A stretch of DNA of 64,000 nt from Vesta saturnalis (lineage: Eukaryota > Arthropoda > Insecta > Coleoptera > Lampyridae): the NCBI GenBank assembly GCA_036346205.1, contig JARFJB010001166.1, forward strand, positions 12,994,501 through 13,058,500, read 5' to 3'. How positions within the stretch are numbered: position 1 is the first letter of the stretch; every line of letters starts with the position of its first letter. Both the position numbers and the translations under genes were made by a program. Positions 1 to 11,226 of the stretch are shown here, piece by piece. The notes beneath the pieces are model-generated. The model searched no databases. It had not been told where the DNA came from and worked only from the letters and a program-made list of their open reading frames with translations.

Positions 1-1400
1 ATCTTTATCACGTGAGGAGCCGGCCTCTGAACAGTAGTAGATATGCAAATGGCAGCCAACTCGACCTACATCAACGATGTGGTTTGCATTCAAAATGAAT
101 ATTGAAACCCGCAAGAATAATGTTGCCAGTAACGTCATATGAAGCACTAAAATATTTTGTGTCTGTGTTGAATATTAATAATCCGTTGAGATTTGCATTT
201 ACAACTAGTTAGCGTAGGTATGTATATTTATAGTGTGTACTTCTAGTCAATAACTAATCAATTGTTGTTTTAGTACCTTCGTATCACTCCAGATGAGTTA
301 TAGTATAATGAGGAAGTCATAGATGTATACGAAATAAAACATGAACTAATCTGACCTGTTAATTCCAACAGATTACGCTGGTTACTCTACACCAGTTCCA
401 TAAATGGAAAATATCACCACTATCACGCAAATAGTTAAATAGCACGCATGAAGTAGATGTAGTTACATGTAACCCAATTTATGGTTCTATCCGAGAAGCC
501 AGTCTCAAAATATGTGACGATTAATAAGGTTTCCTGTTACTTTTATTTTCGGTTTATGTTTTGCTAAAAGGAAAAGGTAGGTACGTAATAAGAATAATTT
601 TTCCTTCTAACTCTCCAAATCGATAGATAGTCTAATCTAATCGCTAAAAAAAGTAAGGGTAGGTGAGCACGAAGATAAGAGAAGTTTACGAGCTTACCAC
701 TACGTTGTAAGGCGTGCGATAAATGTAAAAACGAGCCTGCTAGGTTCGAATCTAAAGTTTTATACTTGTAGATTGTATGGGTTCCGTTCCCTAAGAAGGA
801 AGATTTTAAATTAGTACCAAATGAGAAAAACTGTAATTCTTACCCTTATTGGATACTATTAAATTTTGTTTAAAATCCGCAAAGTTTGCGATCAATAGAA
901 ATACAAAATTTGGTAGGAATTTCTATTGTTTTGAAATCTTTTACCAGAATCCGAAACAATTTCGTATATTAGAAAATGTAAAAGAAATCCCAAAATTTTC
1001 GTAGCGTCCCCAACATGGCGGACAAGGAAGTGAAAATTTTTTGTTATCAAAATCGAATTTGTGATCTATTCAATGTATGTTCAATAAACGATTTTCCTAT
1101 TGGTTATTTGATACATTAAACCACGCCTTCTTACGAGAATTTCGTAAACTAACTTAAAGTATTGGTGTTTACAACCATTGCATAGTACAGAGTTTGGCTA
1201 CCCGCCGACAGATGTCATACCTATTTACTTTTGGCAAAACAGGACTTTAGTTAAATTACACAACTGAAGACATGTAAACTACTGCAGTGTTTTTCAACAC
1301 TGAATGCAGGAATTGCACATTTAGTACATATCGAGAAAAAGTTAAAATAGATAATTTTATAGCAATTAACAGAATTATGCGCAAATGAATTTTTGTATGT
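1..1400. other. Unassigned AT-rich DNA upstream of the gypsy remnant
   Basis: No reading frame with recognisable protein similarity was found on either strand, and no strong repeat was noticed. The last few hundred bases may be the decayed gag/5' part of the adjoining gypsy element, because its protease homology starts right after, but I cannot show that. Confidence 0.4.
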
Positions 1401-1403
1401 TAC

Positions 1404-2455
1404 AATGTTCCTCTTCCGATCATGGTGGAAGATAAAATTGTAGTCATTGATGTGTTAGTAGTACCAGAAGTTTCTCAACCACTTATTTTGGACATAGATT
1501 TTTGGAGTGATTCGTTCCAGATTTCAGGCAAGGTCATTGGTCTTTTGGACTTATTCCAATACTGCAATAAATACCGACTATTTAAACTCTTTTTTCTGAA
1601 TTATGTTCTCCTGAACAAAACTCACTACAAAATATTCTGAATACGGCTTTTTCTTTGGCTTCAGATACTCTCGGCTGTACCTCTCTAATAAAGCACAAAA
1701 TCATTACCGACGCAGAACCTATTAAGCAATCCATTAGCTCCTACTATACAGGCTATCGTAGATAAAGAGCTTGAAGATATGTTGCCTATGGGTGTTGTAG
1801 AACCTTCAAATAGTCTATGGTCTAGTCCAGTAGTTTCGCAAAGTCAACCCTGTGACACAAAAGGATGCTTACCCTTGACCTTATACCGCTTCCATATTGG
1901 ATCGGTTACGTGATGCTCGTTTCTTATCCAGTTTGGATATCTGATCTGCTTATTGGTAAATACCTCTCCGAAACTTCTAAGCCACTCACTGATTTTACTG
2001 TACCTCATCCAGGCTTATTTCAATTCACTAGGATTGACTAGGCTACGTGTCCTTGGTGCTGATCTCAGACCATATTGTTTCGCCTACCTGGATGATATTG
2101 TTATCGTACCATCTACTTTCGAGAAACATTCAAAAGTGCTTACGCGAATTTTTGAACGTTTACGTGATGCAGGGTTAACTTTAAGACGCGATAAATGTCA
2201 ATTTTGTCGTCCCTAATTAAAATATCTCGGTTATGTGGTCAACAAAGATGGCTTGCTGGTTGATCCGGATACGGTTGCTGCAATCCTCTTATACCTGTTC
2301 CTTCCTTCGTAACTGAAGATCGTAGATCATTCGGAATGTGTAGTTGATATCGACGTTTTGTTTCAAATTTCGCTATGCTTACTGCTCCTTTAAGTGCTCT
2401 CACTCATAAAAACACTCCTTTCGTCTCGTCAAATCAATGTCAAGTTTCCTTTAAC
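1404..2455 (+). pseudogene. gypsy protease and reverse transcriptase remnant
   Basis: The first frame (about 1422-1640) ends in a retropepsin-like segment with LILDIDFW, matching the end of gypsy proteases (usually LILGxDFW). RT starts near 1750 with the typical IVDKELEDMLPMGVVEPS segment. The catalytic motif YLDDIVI is read at about 2086-2106, followed by a DKCQF segment and then, after a stop, YLGYVVNKDG and the YRRFVSNFA connection segment in another frame. The fingers and palm region between 1850 and 1990 is badly shifted. The protein would cleave the polyprotein and copy element RNA, but this copy is non-functional. Confidence 0.8.
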
Positions 2456-2459
2456 TTAT

Positions 2460-3060
2460 TGTAAGTTTTTATTATGAACGAATAAGTTCAAAGGTAAATA
2501 TTAATAATAATTAATTATTAAGTAAATACAATTAAAATTTCCAGTAGGATTTGAACTCACGACTTTTAGTTTAAGTACCTAACTAAATTTGCGCCATCGG
2601 ATTTAACCCCAATCGATTTAAATTTGCTTTAGAGTAACGTGTAAATTCTAAATACCATGAGATTACAATCAAATTACTACATTAATGGAATGTGAGCCTG
2701 CAATATCGCAGATTCACATTATTATTGATAAAATTAATAATTTTAATTACATATTTACCTGGGATTATGTTCAAATAACTTATAATATTATAATAGTCAA
2801 GTTGTTTGGTATGTGAGTCCTTGCAATATTGCAGGTTCCACATTCCATTATATAATAATTTGATCATAATCTCATTATATTTAGAATTTACATCAGGTTT
2901 TACTTCATAAAGACAAAATTTACATCGATTGTATAATTCGATAGTGCTTGGTATGAGAAGTACAGTTCGTATTCAAATCCTACTAGGCTAACTTTTATTC
3001 ATTAATAAAATTAAAATAATTTTCAATTCTTCTTACTGTTTAAAATGTTTATCTATCATT
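2460..3060. repeat. Long palindromic (MITE/SINE-like) insertion within the gypsy element
   Basis: The two halves are diverged inverted copies. A stretch starting TGTAAATTCTAAATA at about 2640 reappears as its reverse complement ending near 2892, covering about 75 bases with CAATATYGCAG at the inner end. Farther out, AGTAGGATTTGAA at about 2543 matches the reverse complement of TTCAAATCCTACT near 2970. Reading inward on the minus strand at the left, GAGTTCAAATCC resembles a pol III B box. The gypsy reading frame resumes immediately after it. It is either a foldback MITE or two head-to-head SINE-like copies. Confidence 0.65.
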
Positions 3061-3067
3061 CTGTTCT

Positions 3068-4200
3068 TTACTATACAAACCGATCCTAGATTTTGGCTTG
3101 GTGTGTTTAATCAAACCACTATGCTGAACAATTAGTTAACGTCAGTCGCTCTTTGACGAAAGCGGAACGTCATTACTCAACCAGAGAAAAAGAATGTTTA
3201 GCGGTTTTATGGGCTATTGAAAAGTTTCGTCCTTATGTAGAAGCTGCACACTTCTCGGTAATTACTGATCATCATTCCTTGGTATGGCTAAATAAACTTC
3301 AAAATCCTTCTGATGACTTGGGTGACTGGAAGATGGTTGTTCCAAAGAACCAACGTTCAGAAATTCTTCGTGAACTACCCATTACGTGGTAACTAAAACT
3401 GTAGCTCGTATCTCACTTTATTATTATTGCCCAGTTTTACGGGCCTACGTCTTACGTTACATTCGACGATGTAACATTTGTGCTGCTCATAAGGTGGAAC
3501 ATCAGACACCACCAGGATTCTTTGCTTCTGCTATCGTTCCTACCCTTACGTACGGCAACAGTTACTATGGTTACTCGAATTCTAGAGGAACAAATCTTCT
3601 TAATGTTTGGTACTCCACAATATATTATTACGGACAATGGGATACAATTTCGCAGCAAGAAATTCACAAGCCTGTGCTCTCGCTATAGTACAAACATTCT
3701 GTATACTCCAAAGTGTCACCCTAGATCGAATCCGGCTGAACGAATTAACCAAGTTTTAAAAACAACACTATCTTCTTATGTAGCTCCAATAAGCGCACTT
3801 AGGATGTAAATATACCAAAGATCGGATATGCTATTCGCTCAGCGATACACGAAATTACTGGTTACTCTCCGTATTTTGCTTTCTGTGGACGCGAGCACAT
3901 ACTTTATGGTGATCTTTTTCCTGAGCCTTTTGACTCTGACTCTAATCCTGAACCCTAGTGGGAATACTCCTCCGATACGGTCCGACCAATTCTATGACTC
4001 AATTCGCTTGGACATACTTAAACGTATGAAACGTTCTACTAAACGAGTCCAACAACGATATAATTTTTGTCGCCGACACGTTCGTTATAAAGCAGGCGAT
4101 TTGGTCTGGAAAAGAAACTTCGTCCTCTCCGATGCGTCTCGTCACTTCAATTCCAAGCTCGCACCGAAATTCATGAGTCCGTGTCGCACCAAGTGACTAG
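3068..4200 (+). pseudogene. gypsy RNase H and integrase remnant
   Basis: RNase H is clear at 3153-3300 with TKAERHYSTREKECLAVLWA and then ITDHHSLVWL. The integrase zinc-finger end is at about 3420-3500 (RRCNICAAHK), and the core follows in a different frame with GTPQYIITDNGIQF (catalytic Asp of the second motif) and CHPRSNPAERINQ (catalytic Glu) at 3600-3760. The C-terminal region at 3990-4190 contains the basic GDLVWKRN segment usual near the integrase C terminus. Several frameshifts separate these pieces. It would have inserted cDNA into chromosomes, but it is inactive here. Confidence 0.82.
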
Positions 4201-4890
4201 TGTCTCCTTGGACGTATGAATTGCACAATTCGGCTGGGAAATCTCTGGGCGTACACCACGCAAAAGATCTCAAGCCGCACGTGCCTATGCTTTCTGCGCC
4301 GTCTAGTAAGTCGTCGGTTGGGGATGATCTCCCTATTGGGTTTAATAGGAGAAAAGGTACTCTGCTAGGGAGTCCTAAGCACCGGAAACGAGTACGGTTG
4401 GAAAACGTAGTAGGTTTGTGTTTTATTTTATTTTTACTTTTTTATTTAGTTATGAGCTAGTACCGGTAGAATGCCGAAGGGCTCAGGTGGGAGTTGGAGC
4501 CAAGCTGTCCGCTAGTTTGGTATGAATGACTCTTAGGCGATGCATGTTGTTGGTTCTGGGGACGAATTACGTCCGCCACGTGAATTCTGCGTGGTGTCGC
4601 TTTGACTACCTTCGTTTCAATTGATCTGGCAACCCTGCCTCGCCAGTTGGAACGTTTGCTTTTTTTAATACAGCGTGATCAATCTCAAATGTATTGTAGT
4701 GGTATGACAAAAATCCCTAGTTGTTAATATTGTTGTGTTTTGCAGTTGGTTGCTTTGGATTTTTAGTCTGGTTTTAGTCGTTTTAGTTTGTCAGTTTATG
4801 TCATATTATACCTTCGTTTTTCACTTTTGTATTTTCTTGAGTTATTTACAAACTGTCTATATCAAGACAAATTATATATTCTGAATTTCA
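4200..4890. other. gypsy 3' remnant and unassigned DNA
   Basis: The short frame at 4200-4460 may continue the integrase tail (LHNSAGKSLGVHHAKDLKPH). The next 400 bases are relatively GC-rich up to about 4660 and could contain 3' LTR sequence, but no second LTR copy was found to confirm it. Confidence 0.35.
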
Positions 4891-4915
4891 AATTGTGATA
4901 TCGAATTTAATCGTC

Positions 4916-6024
4916 ATGCCGTTTTTAATCGAACACGACACGTTCATTGTTGTGGCTCATTTTCATAGCGGCTTCCAAGATGGTAATGGGCAATGGCATT
5001 ATTCATTGCAATCATGCATCGATCAATTTACTGTTGAGTACCCAAATGAAAATATTAGTTACGAAACATTTAGTCAACGTCGTAATCGATTGATAGCTCG
5101 ATTCATGGAAACTGGTAGTGTTTTAAAACGCAAACGTGAAGCTTCGGATACTGTCTTAACAGAGGACACCTTAGCAGATATCTAAGCAAGGATGAATGCA
5201 AGCCCCAATAAATCTGTGCGAAAACTATCTGCACAAACACGTATGAAAAATTTTACCATACAAACATAATTTTACATAAATAATTTTTAGATGTATCCTA
5301 TGGAAGTGTCCACACTGCAGTAAAGAAGAATTTACATTTGTACCCGTGCGAGGTGTCGGTATTACAACAGTTCCGAGATAGAGATTTCCAGCTTAGAGTA
5401 AACTACTGTCAATGGTTCAACAATACGATGAACAATGATTTACTGGATGTATTTTTTTTTCTGATGAAGCTTGGTTTCATCTGTCCGGTTACATAAATAG
5501 CCAAAATTATCGTACGTGGTCTGCAGAAAATCCACATGTATTTCGAGAAACTACCTTACACCCTATCAAGTCTGGATAGTAATGTGGCGACAATGAATAT
5601 TTGAACCAGTATTTTACGATGGCACAATTACTGCGGCAAGATACAGGGAAATACTTTTAGAACCATTTATTAATCATTTGGATGATCGTGAATTACGAAA
5701 CGGGTATTTCCAGCATTACTCCGCTACCCCGCATACTGCACAGGCTACAATTAATTATTTACGAGACTTCTTTGAAGATAGTATCATTAGTGTAAATCGT
5801 TGGCCACCGAATTCATCAGACTTGACACCGTCAGACTTTTTTCTTTTTGGTTATTTAAAAAACAAAGCAAAAGATTGCATACTCTTCAAGAATTGCGAGA
5901 TGCTATAACTCACGAAGTTCATAATATTGGTGCCGAAATGTTACAAAATGTATTTGCGAATATGCAACGTAGGGTGAACTTATGTTTACAATTAAATGGC
6001 GGTCATTTTGAAAATATGCTGTAA
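4916..6024 (+). pseudogene. mariner-like transposase with N-terminal helix-turn-helix, decayed
   Basis: The N-terminal part (4916-5185) resembles the helix-turn-helix domain of insect mariner-like transposases: FQDGNGQWHYSLQSC, then SYETFSQRRNRLIARF and a VLKRKREA linker. The catalytic part is recognisable in broken frames: SDEAWFHLSGY near 5465 (first Asp), then QHYSATPHTA near 5714 where the family has DGA, so the second catalytic Asp is replaced by Tyr. The segment RWPPNSSDLTPSDFFLFGYLK follows at 5800-5865 (third acidic residue). The C-terminal helix bundle continues in another frame to NGGHFENML. Loss of the second Asp plus stops means it is dead. TIRs were not identified. Confidence 0.82.
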
Positions 6025-6571
6025 AGCAAAGTGTGATAACTAATGTGTACCTAAGGAGTTAAACAAAATTTGTAAAAGACATTGTCATTCCATAAACATG
6101 TACTGTAAATTTTATTTAATTATAATGAAATTATAACATTTAAATACTTAAGATTCATTACTTTGTAATGATTTAATCCAATCATTAAATAATATTTTAT
6201 TTATTTTGTTGTATTTTATAGGGATGCAGTCTAATTAAATACAAAATAGTCATTATTTAAATTAAGATAATATTTTATAATATGTATAAGTTAATGACCT
6301 TCATACAGATTTGAAACTGATCGTAGTTTTTACTCGAACCATGCTCTAGAGAAGCTAGAGCAATACAGCTTCTTACCAACCTATCAGTGGTACCAACTTA
6401 AATATTTTTATCACGTGGTATACACTTGAGATTGATCACTCTGTAGATACACAATACCAACGATTATAGACTTAATAGAGGCTATAGTCGTTGACATAAT
6501 ACTTATACCATTGATGATTTTTTACTCAATGCTTATACTTTTAAAATCTGTAATTGAATGGACTTGTGGCA

Positions 6572-7701
6572 ATGTCTACTGCACTTGATATAAAAATAAT
6601 TAAATTGGAACCTAAAGAAGAACGACAAATCAATTCATCCTTTACTGAACAACATGTTATTATAAACAATGATATAAAACAAGAAATTAGTTTTAATTCT
6701 AACAAAATTAGTGAATTAGCAAATACTTTTAATATTAAAAAAGACATCGATTCACACTCTACAAATCGGATTAATACAACTGAGGTTGATTCTAATGTAA
6801 TTAAATTGAAACCTAACGAAGAAACACAAATCAATTTATTTCTTACTCAACACGTGATTATAAACAATGATATAAAACAAGAAATTAGTTTGGATTCTAA
6901 CAAAATAAGTGAATTTGGAAATACTTTTAATATCAAAGAAGACATTGATTCATACTCTACATATCAGATCAATACAAATGAGGTTGATTCTAATACTAAA
7001 CACACTGCACTTCAAATATATAGATGTAATGAATGTGACTATTCAACGAAATTGAAGCACAATTTAAAGTATCATGTTGTCACTCATAGTGCTCGTGGTA
7101 AATATATATCTGACCAATGTGAATATTCTAGAAAGTGGAAATCCAGTTAAAAAATCAAGCATTAATACACTCTTCAACCACTGAATATAAATGTGATCAA
7201 TGTGACTTTTCAACAAAATGGAAGGCCAGTTTAATAAGTCATAAATTACGTTTTCATGCTTCAAATCGTAATTACAAATGTGATCAATGTGATTATTCAA
7301 CAAAATTAAAGGCCAATTTAAAAAATCATCAATTACTTCACACTTTAGATTCTTATTTTAAGTGTGATCATTGTGACTTTTCAACAAAATTAAAGGCCAA
7401 TTTAAAAAATCATCAATTACTTCACACTTTAGATTCTTATTTTAAGTGTGATCATTGTGACTTTTCAACAAAATTGAAAGACAGTTTAAAAAGACATCAG
7501 TTAATTCACACTTTAAATGGTGATTACAAATGTGATCAATGTGGCTATTCAACAAAGTCAAAATCCAATTTAAATAAACATCGATTAATTCATACTTCAA
7601 ACTTTAATTACAAATGTGATCAATGTAATTTTGCAACAAAATTAAAGCGCTATTTAAAAAGGCATCAATTACGTCACCACTTTTTAAGTAGTGATTTGTA
7701 A
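6572..7701 (+). pseudogene. C2H2 zinc-finger protein gene 1 (frameshifted)
   Basis: Probable nuclear DNA-binding protein. The start is placed at 6572 because paralogues near 48.4 and 61.4 kb begin at the equivalent Met followed by KIIKLEPKEE. The Ser/Asn-rich acidic N-terminal region contains an internal duplication: the segment around INNDIKQEIS occurs at about 6650 and again at about 6860. Fingers follow the pattern CDQCDFSTKxKxxLKxHxxxH: one at 7024-7090, a degenerate one at about 7110-7170, then six at 7189-7680. A 1-base deletion near 7140 relative to gene 2 puts the first and second parts in different frames. The unit 7296-7379 is repeated exactly at 7380-7463 and adds one finger. It is either a recent pseudogene or a consensus error. 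Confidence 0.8.
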
Positions 7702-8205
7702 TATGACTATTCACTACATTAATATGAGCAATGTGTTTATGCAACAAAATAGAGCAATTTCATTTATTAACTGCTTCAAATTTTAATTATAAATGTAACT
7801 TCCACAAAATTCAAAACGTTCTCAATTAATTTACAACTTGAAATATTATCTACAAATGTGTTTTCAACAAAATTGAAGTGCTACTTAAAAAAACACTTTT
7901 CTATACATACTGCACCTATTTGTAATGTTCAATTAATGTAAATCAACTGTCTGTAACATTTTTGTTATAGTGCAATACAATGCTATAAAATAAATTGTGT
8001 TTCACATTACATGTTTTTCTTAATTATAAGTAAATAAAAAATTTACTGTTTACCATCTCATTGGATGTTTTACTTAATGAAAGGTTTAAAAAACAGACAG
8101 CAATAGCCCTGTAAATATAGAAAATACAAAAAATTTATTTGTTATTAATGTACACTTGAGATGTTCGACAAGAGCTAGCGAAAGCATTATTATCCATGTG
8201 CAAGC
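7702..8205 (+). other. Degenerate finger remnants and 3' flank of zinc-finger gene 1
   Basis: After the stop the sequence still carries finger-like text in shifted frames to about 7920. A flank that is also found downstream of gene 2 (49,850-50,140) follows, including ATAAAATAAATTGTG at about 7984 that could serve as a poly(A) signal. The shared flank shows that genes 1 and 2 arose by duplication of a block larger than the coding region. Confidence 0.6.
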
Positions 8206-8482
8206 AATAATACTAAATATTTCTATAGGAATAAGATTTTACGTTTATTTGTAATGAAAATTATATCTATCTTTTATTTTCATGTAGATATTTGTGTTTA
8301 ACAATTTAACAAATTGAGTTTATTTTTCCGTTCTTTGCTGGGAAATAAATGGTGTTATTATAATTATTAAAATTGTGATCTAAATGGCTACAGAAAATGG
8401 ATTTTTCGTCATTTCTGCGCATATTGCAATAATTATGTCTTCTCAACGATTGTAAAATTTATGTAAACATCATAGTATCCTT

Positions 8483-10680
8483 TCTAATGAGTTGAACCTT
8501 TCAAATAACTAGCATTTAATTCCAGTTAAATTATAATTCTGTTCGTAACAAAATGTTAGATATAAGCAAATTTGTCCACCAGTTTTTATTAAGATTGTTC
8601 CCATGCGTGTTTCTCCTCGGGATTTAAAAATGAATAACCTTGTTTGATACTCGTCTCCCTGGTTATACCTAACTGTTAAAATTTTTACTTTGTTCATTTT
8701 TGTTTTTCAGTAAATAAACAATTTTAAACCCAGTACAATCATCTATAAATGTAAGGAAGTATGATTCATTGCAAATGATTTTTGGGCAATGGCACCACAA
8801 ATATAAATTTAGTATAAAGCTACACAGTCACTACAACCATTACAAATTATTGTTTACAGTATAATGGCAAAATGGAAAATTAGTTCTACATTTATAAGCA
8901 AAGCAAGTGGTCATTAATGACTTCTAATTCACATTATGCTAATGGGTAGTTTGCAGTTTCAACATTAATTACGCATTAGTAGGTAATGGTAAATTTTCAG
9001 AAATTCTTAACAATAATGATATTTGTTTGGAATATTCTTTTATTTTAACGATGTTTATTTCTTACAATGATTAATTTAATTGAAAAATTTTCAATTTTAC
9101 TAATCTAAGTTACCTCTCCGCGTGATACGCTACTGAGTTGGCCAATAATATTTTAAGACGTTTGAAGGTCGTATTAGTTATATTTGTCTTTTGCTATTAT
9201 AATGTTGTAGGAAAGGATGGAAAACGCGGTTCAGAGTCGCCAACTGAAATATCCCTTTCATTACAATGTCACACTTATAGCATTTTAGTTATTTTATAAT
9301 TGGATGTTGTTCATAGTGGAATGGCAGCCATATTATAGCGGTCTAATTATTCCCGAAATGCACTTTACCTCGTTTTAAAGGTCTTTTTATCCTGAATTTA
9401 ATGTTGCAGTCGTAGAGTAGAGGTAATTCTAGTCAAGTGAAAATCTAAGAATCAAAAAATAGAAAGTATAAGTAAAAATATTTCTGAGATATCCTGACCT
9501 CTGGAACATTTAACAATTAAAAATAAAAACGTGGCGCAAGTTCGCTAAAAACATATTTTAACCTACACCCACATTTTAAATTAATTGTTAATTTTAAAGA
9601 GGTTAGAATCTTTAGAAAGTCTCATAATGTGTCCTAATAATTATTTTCCGTTTTAGTGCACCAGATTTTATTTAAAGTAGTAGTTTAACTTAAAAATATT
9701 ATTTATGTATATTATATACAAATATTGATAAAATTATTAATTTCATCTCTAAGTGTTTAATAAAACCTTAAGTTGAAACTGTATGAAAATTTAATATGTC
9801 GTAGCACCAAAATAAATATTCCTTACATTGGGTCAGGTGAACGCTTTTACCCCTCAATCCGAAAGTTAATACTTGTTAATCCTTAACAAACTAAATGTGG
9901 CCACTAAGTATTTGCTTGAAACTTGGCAAGTAAAGGCATTTACTTATTTTTATTCCACAGTTCGACGACAACCATAGCGAAGCGAATACGAGCAGCAGTA
10001 GAACGGTCACTGGAAACACACCGACCTTAAAGCGGCAAGTCAAGCGACCTAAGTTTCCGAGAACTAAAACCCGAGCGAGCAGTCGAGAACCGAAAGGCGA
10101 CAAACAGCAAACTAGTTAAATTTTTGAATTTTTTAATTCTCTCTCTATGTTTATTCACCCTGCGCATTATTATTATGTAAAATTTTTTTTTATATTTTTT
10201 TTCTGGATTTAAAAAAATTTTTTTTTGCCAAACCTTCAGTTTGGCGCCCCTTTGGGGTGGCGCCCGCGTGCGTTGCACGCCCGGTTATGGGGGGCCTGAC
10301 CAGGGAGCACATTCCTGCTATTGCCCTGAGCCTTACTTGTATCGTAGAGTTCGCTGAAGGGTGGAGTCTTATGAACTCTTCGATACAAGTGGACCAAATT
10401 GATGAGTCATCAGAGAGTATCCTCAGTCCTGTGTGTGCTGCTGATTTTATAAATAATGAATGGTAGCTAAATGACTTAACAGTATTTAGGAGTCCTGCAG
10501 CACTCATAAAATACTTACCTGCGCAATCACCGGCGAGGGATATAGTGAAAAACGCAGTATCTTCTCCCCAGATAGTATTGAGCCCTACATGCGCAGCGGA
10601 GTTTCAGGAAAACAGATGGGGGTAATACATGGCTTCCATCCTAAAGCCCATGGCAGGGTGAGATATAATGCTGGGTGGAA
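8483..10680 (-). repeat. Repeat X, copy 1 (Penelope-associated, unrecognised body)
   Basis: Closely similar to 19,790-21,840. The orientation is given as minus because copy 2 abuts minus-strand Penelope coding sequence. The left edge keeps CTAATGAGTTG, which in copy 2 belongs to that coding sequence. It contains a short open segment after a splice-acceptor-like CCACAG (about 9957-10,110, plus strand), a GC-rich block at 10,240-10,290 and a strong hairpin at about 10,334-10,390. On the minus strand, GATTGCGCAG/GTAAGTAT near 10,520 looks like a splice donor. Copy 1 keeps about 105 bases near 10,540-10,650 that are missing in copy 2. The body matches no protein I recognise. Confidence 0.7.
10334..10390. 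other. Conserved strong stem-loop in repeat X
   Basis: ACTTGTATCG-TAGAGTTC pairs with GAACTCT-TCGATACAAGT across a loop of about 18 bases, giving a near-perfect stem of about 18 bp. The same structure is present in copy 2 at about 21,589-21,645 with substitutions mostly in the loop. It could be a structured RNA of the element. I tested it by eye for a hammerhead ribozyme core and did not find the required conserved bases. Confidence 0.55.
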
Positions 10681-10682
10681 TA

Positions 10683-11162
10683 TACAACGTGTCCCAGATA
10701 ACATTTCCAGCATGGGGATCTCGCTTATTATAAAAAATACAGATTTGGTTAAATTAGATGAATTACTCCTAAGGATTAGTGAAATTAAAGGACACTCTCC
10801 AATTTTCAAATTTCCATGTATTTTAAGACTTATGGCAAGAAAAAGAAAAATGTCGAATTTCTTTTTCTTGTAATATCTTTTTTGTTATATTAGACATATA
10901 AATTTTATTTGCACTTTCTTAAGATATTTTTTATGCAGAATTTAAATATCAATTTTGATTTTTTTTGCACTTTCTATTTTTTAGTGTCAACCTCTAAATT
11001 ATATTTTTCTTATGGAACGACAAGTCGGCTTTGAAATAATTGATCGTGTTTTTTATCCTCTTTACAATGATATGGCACATGTACTATCTATTTTTAAAAC
11101 AACAAAGAAAATTTAAAAAATGTATTTTATTAAAGACTCTAACAATAAGCAGGCCGTGAAAC
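10683..11162 (+). repeat. Left terminal inverted repeat (about 480 bp)
   Basis: It matches the reverse complement of 12,338-12,810 with scattered substitutions and small indels. The outer half also reads as an open frame going inward (PDNISSMGISLIIK, DLVKLDELLLRISEI), which the right TIR preserves on the opposite strand. Confidence 0.85.
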
Positions 11163-11226
11163 ATAAAACACAATCGAATTTAATGTCACTTAAAAATTAT
11201 TCGTTCCAGAATATTTTGTGTCAAAC

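Larger units (their letters stand above)
1404..4460 (+). mobile_element. Decayed Ty3/gypsy LTR retrotransposon (internal region)
   Basis: Pieces of a gypsy polyprotein occur in the correct order: protease, reverse transcriptase, RNase H, integrase. They lie in several frames broken by stops and indels. No pair of LTRs could be delimited, so the ends are the limits of protein similarity. The element is interrupted at about 2460-3060 by a palindromic insertion lying between the RT thumb region and RNase H. It cannot encode its own transposition. Confidence 0.85.

Noticed and set aside
2543..2600. tRNA gene suggested by a B-box-like GAGTTCAAATCC
   Set aside because: No A box, anticodon arm or acceptor stem could be assembled; treated as SINE-like text.
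6541..6834. Minus-strand frames antisense to the N-terminal part of the zinc-finger genes (also 48,373-48,657 and 61,444-61,632)
   Set aside because: Shadow frames of the coding strand: they recur only because the genes are paralogues.
10334..10400. Hammerhead ribozyme in repeat X (GATGA near the hairpin, as reported for Penelope elements)
   Set aside because: The conserved CUGANGA...GAAA core could not be placed around proper helices on either strand; kept only as an unexplained hairpin.
10257..10470. Plus-strand frame in repeat X conserved partly in copy 2
   Set aside because: Overlaps the hairpin and is interrupted or shifted in copy 2; conservation is explained by the DNA repeat itself.
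9891..10507. Minus-strand frames of 70-105 residues in repeat X
   Set aside because: They overlap each other and differ between the two repeat copies by frame breaks, and none resembles a known protein.
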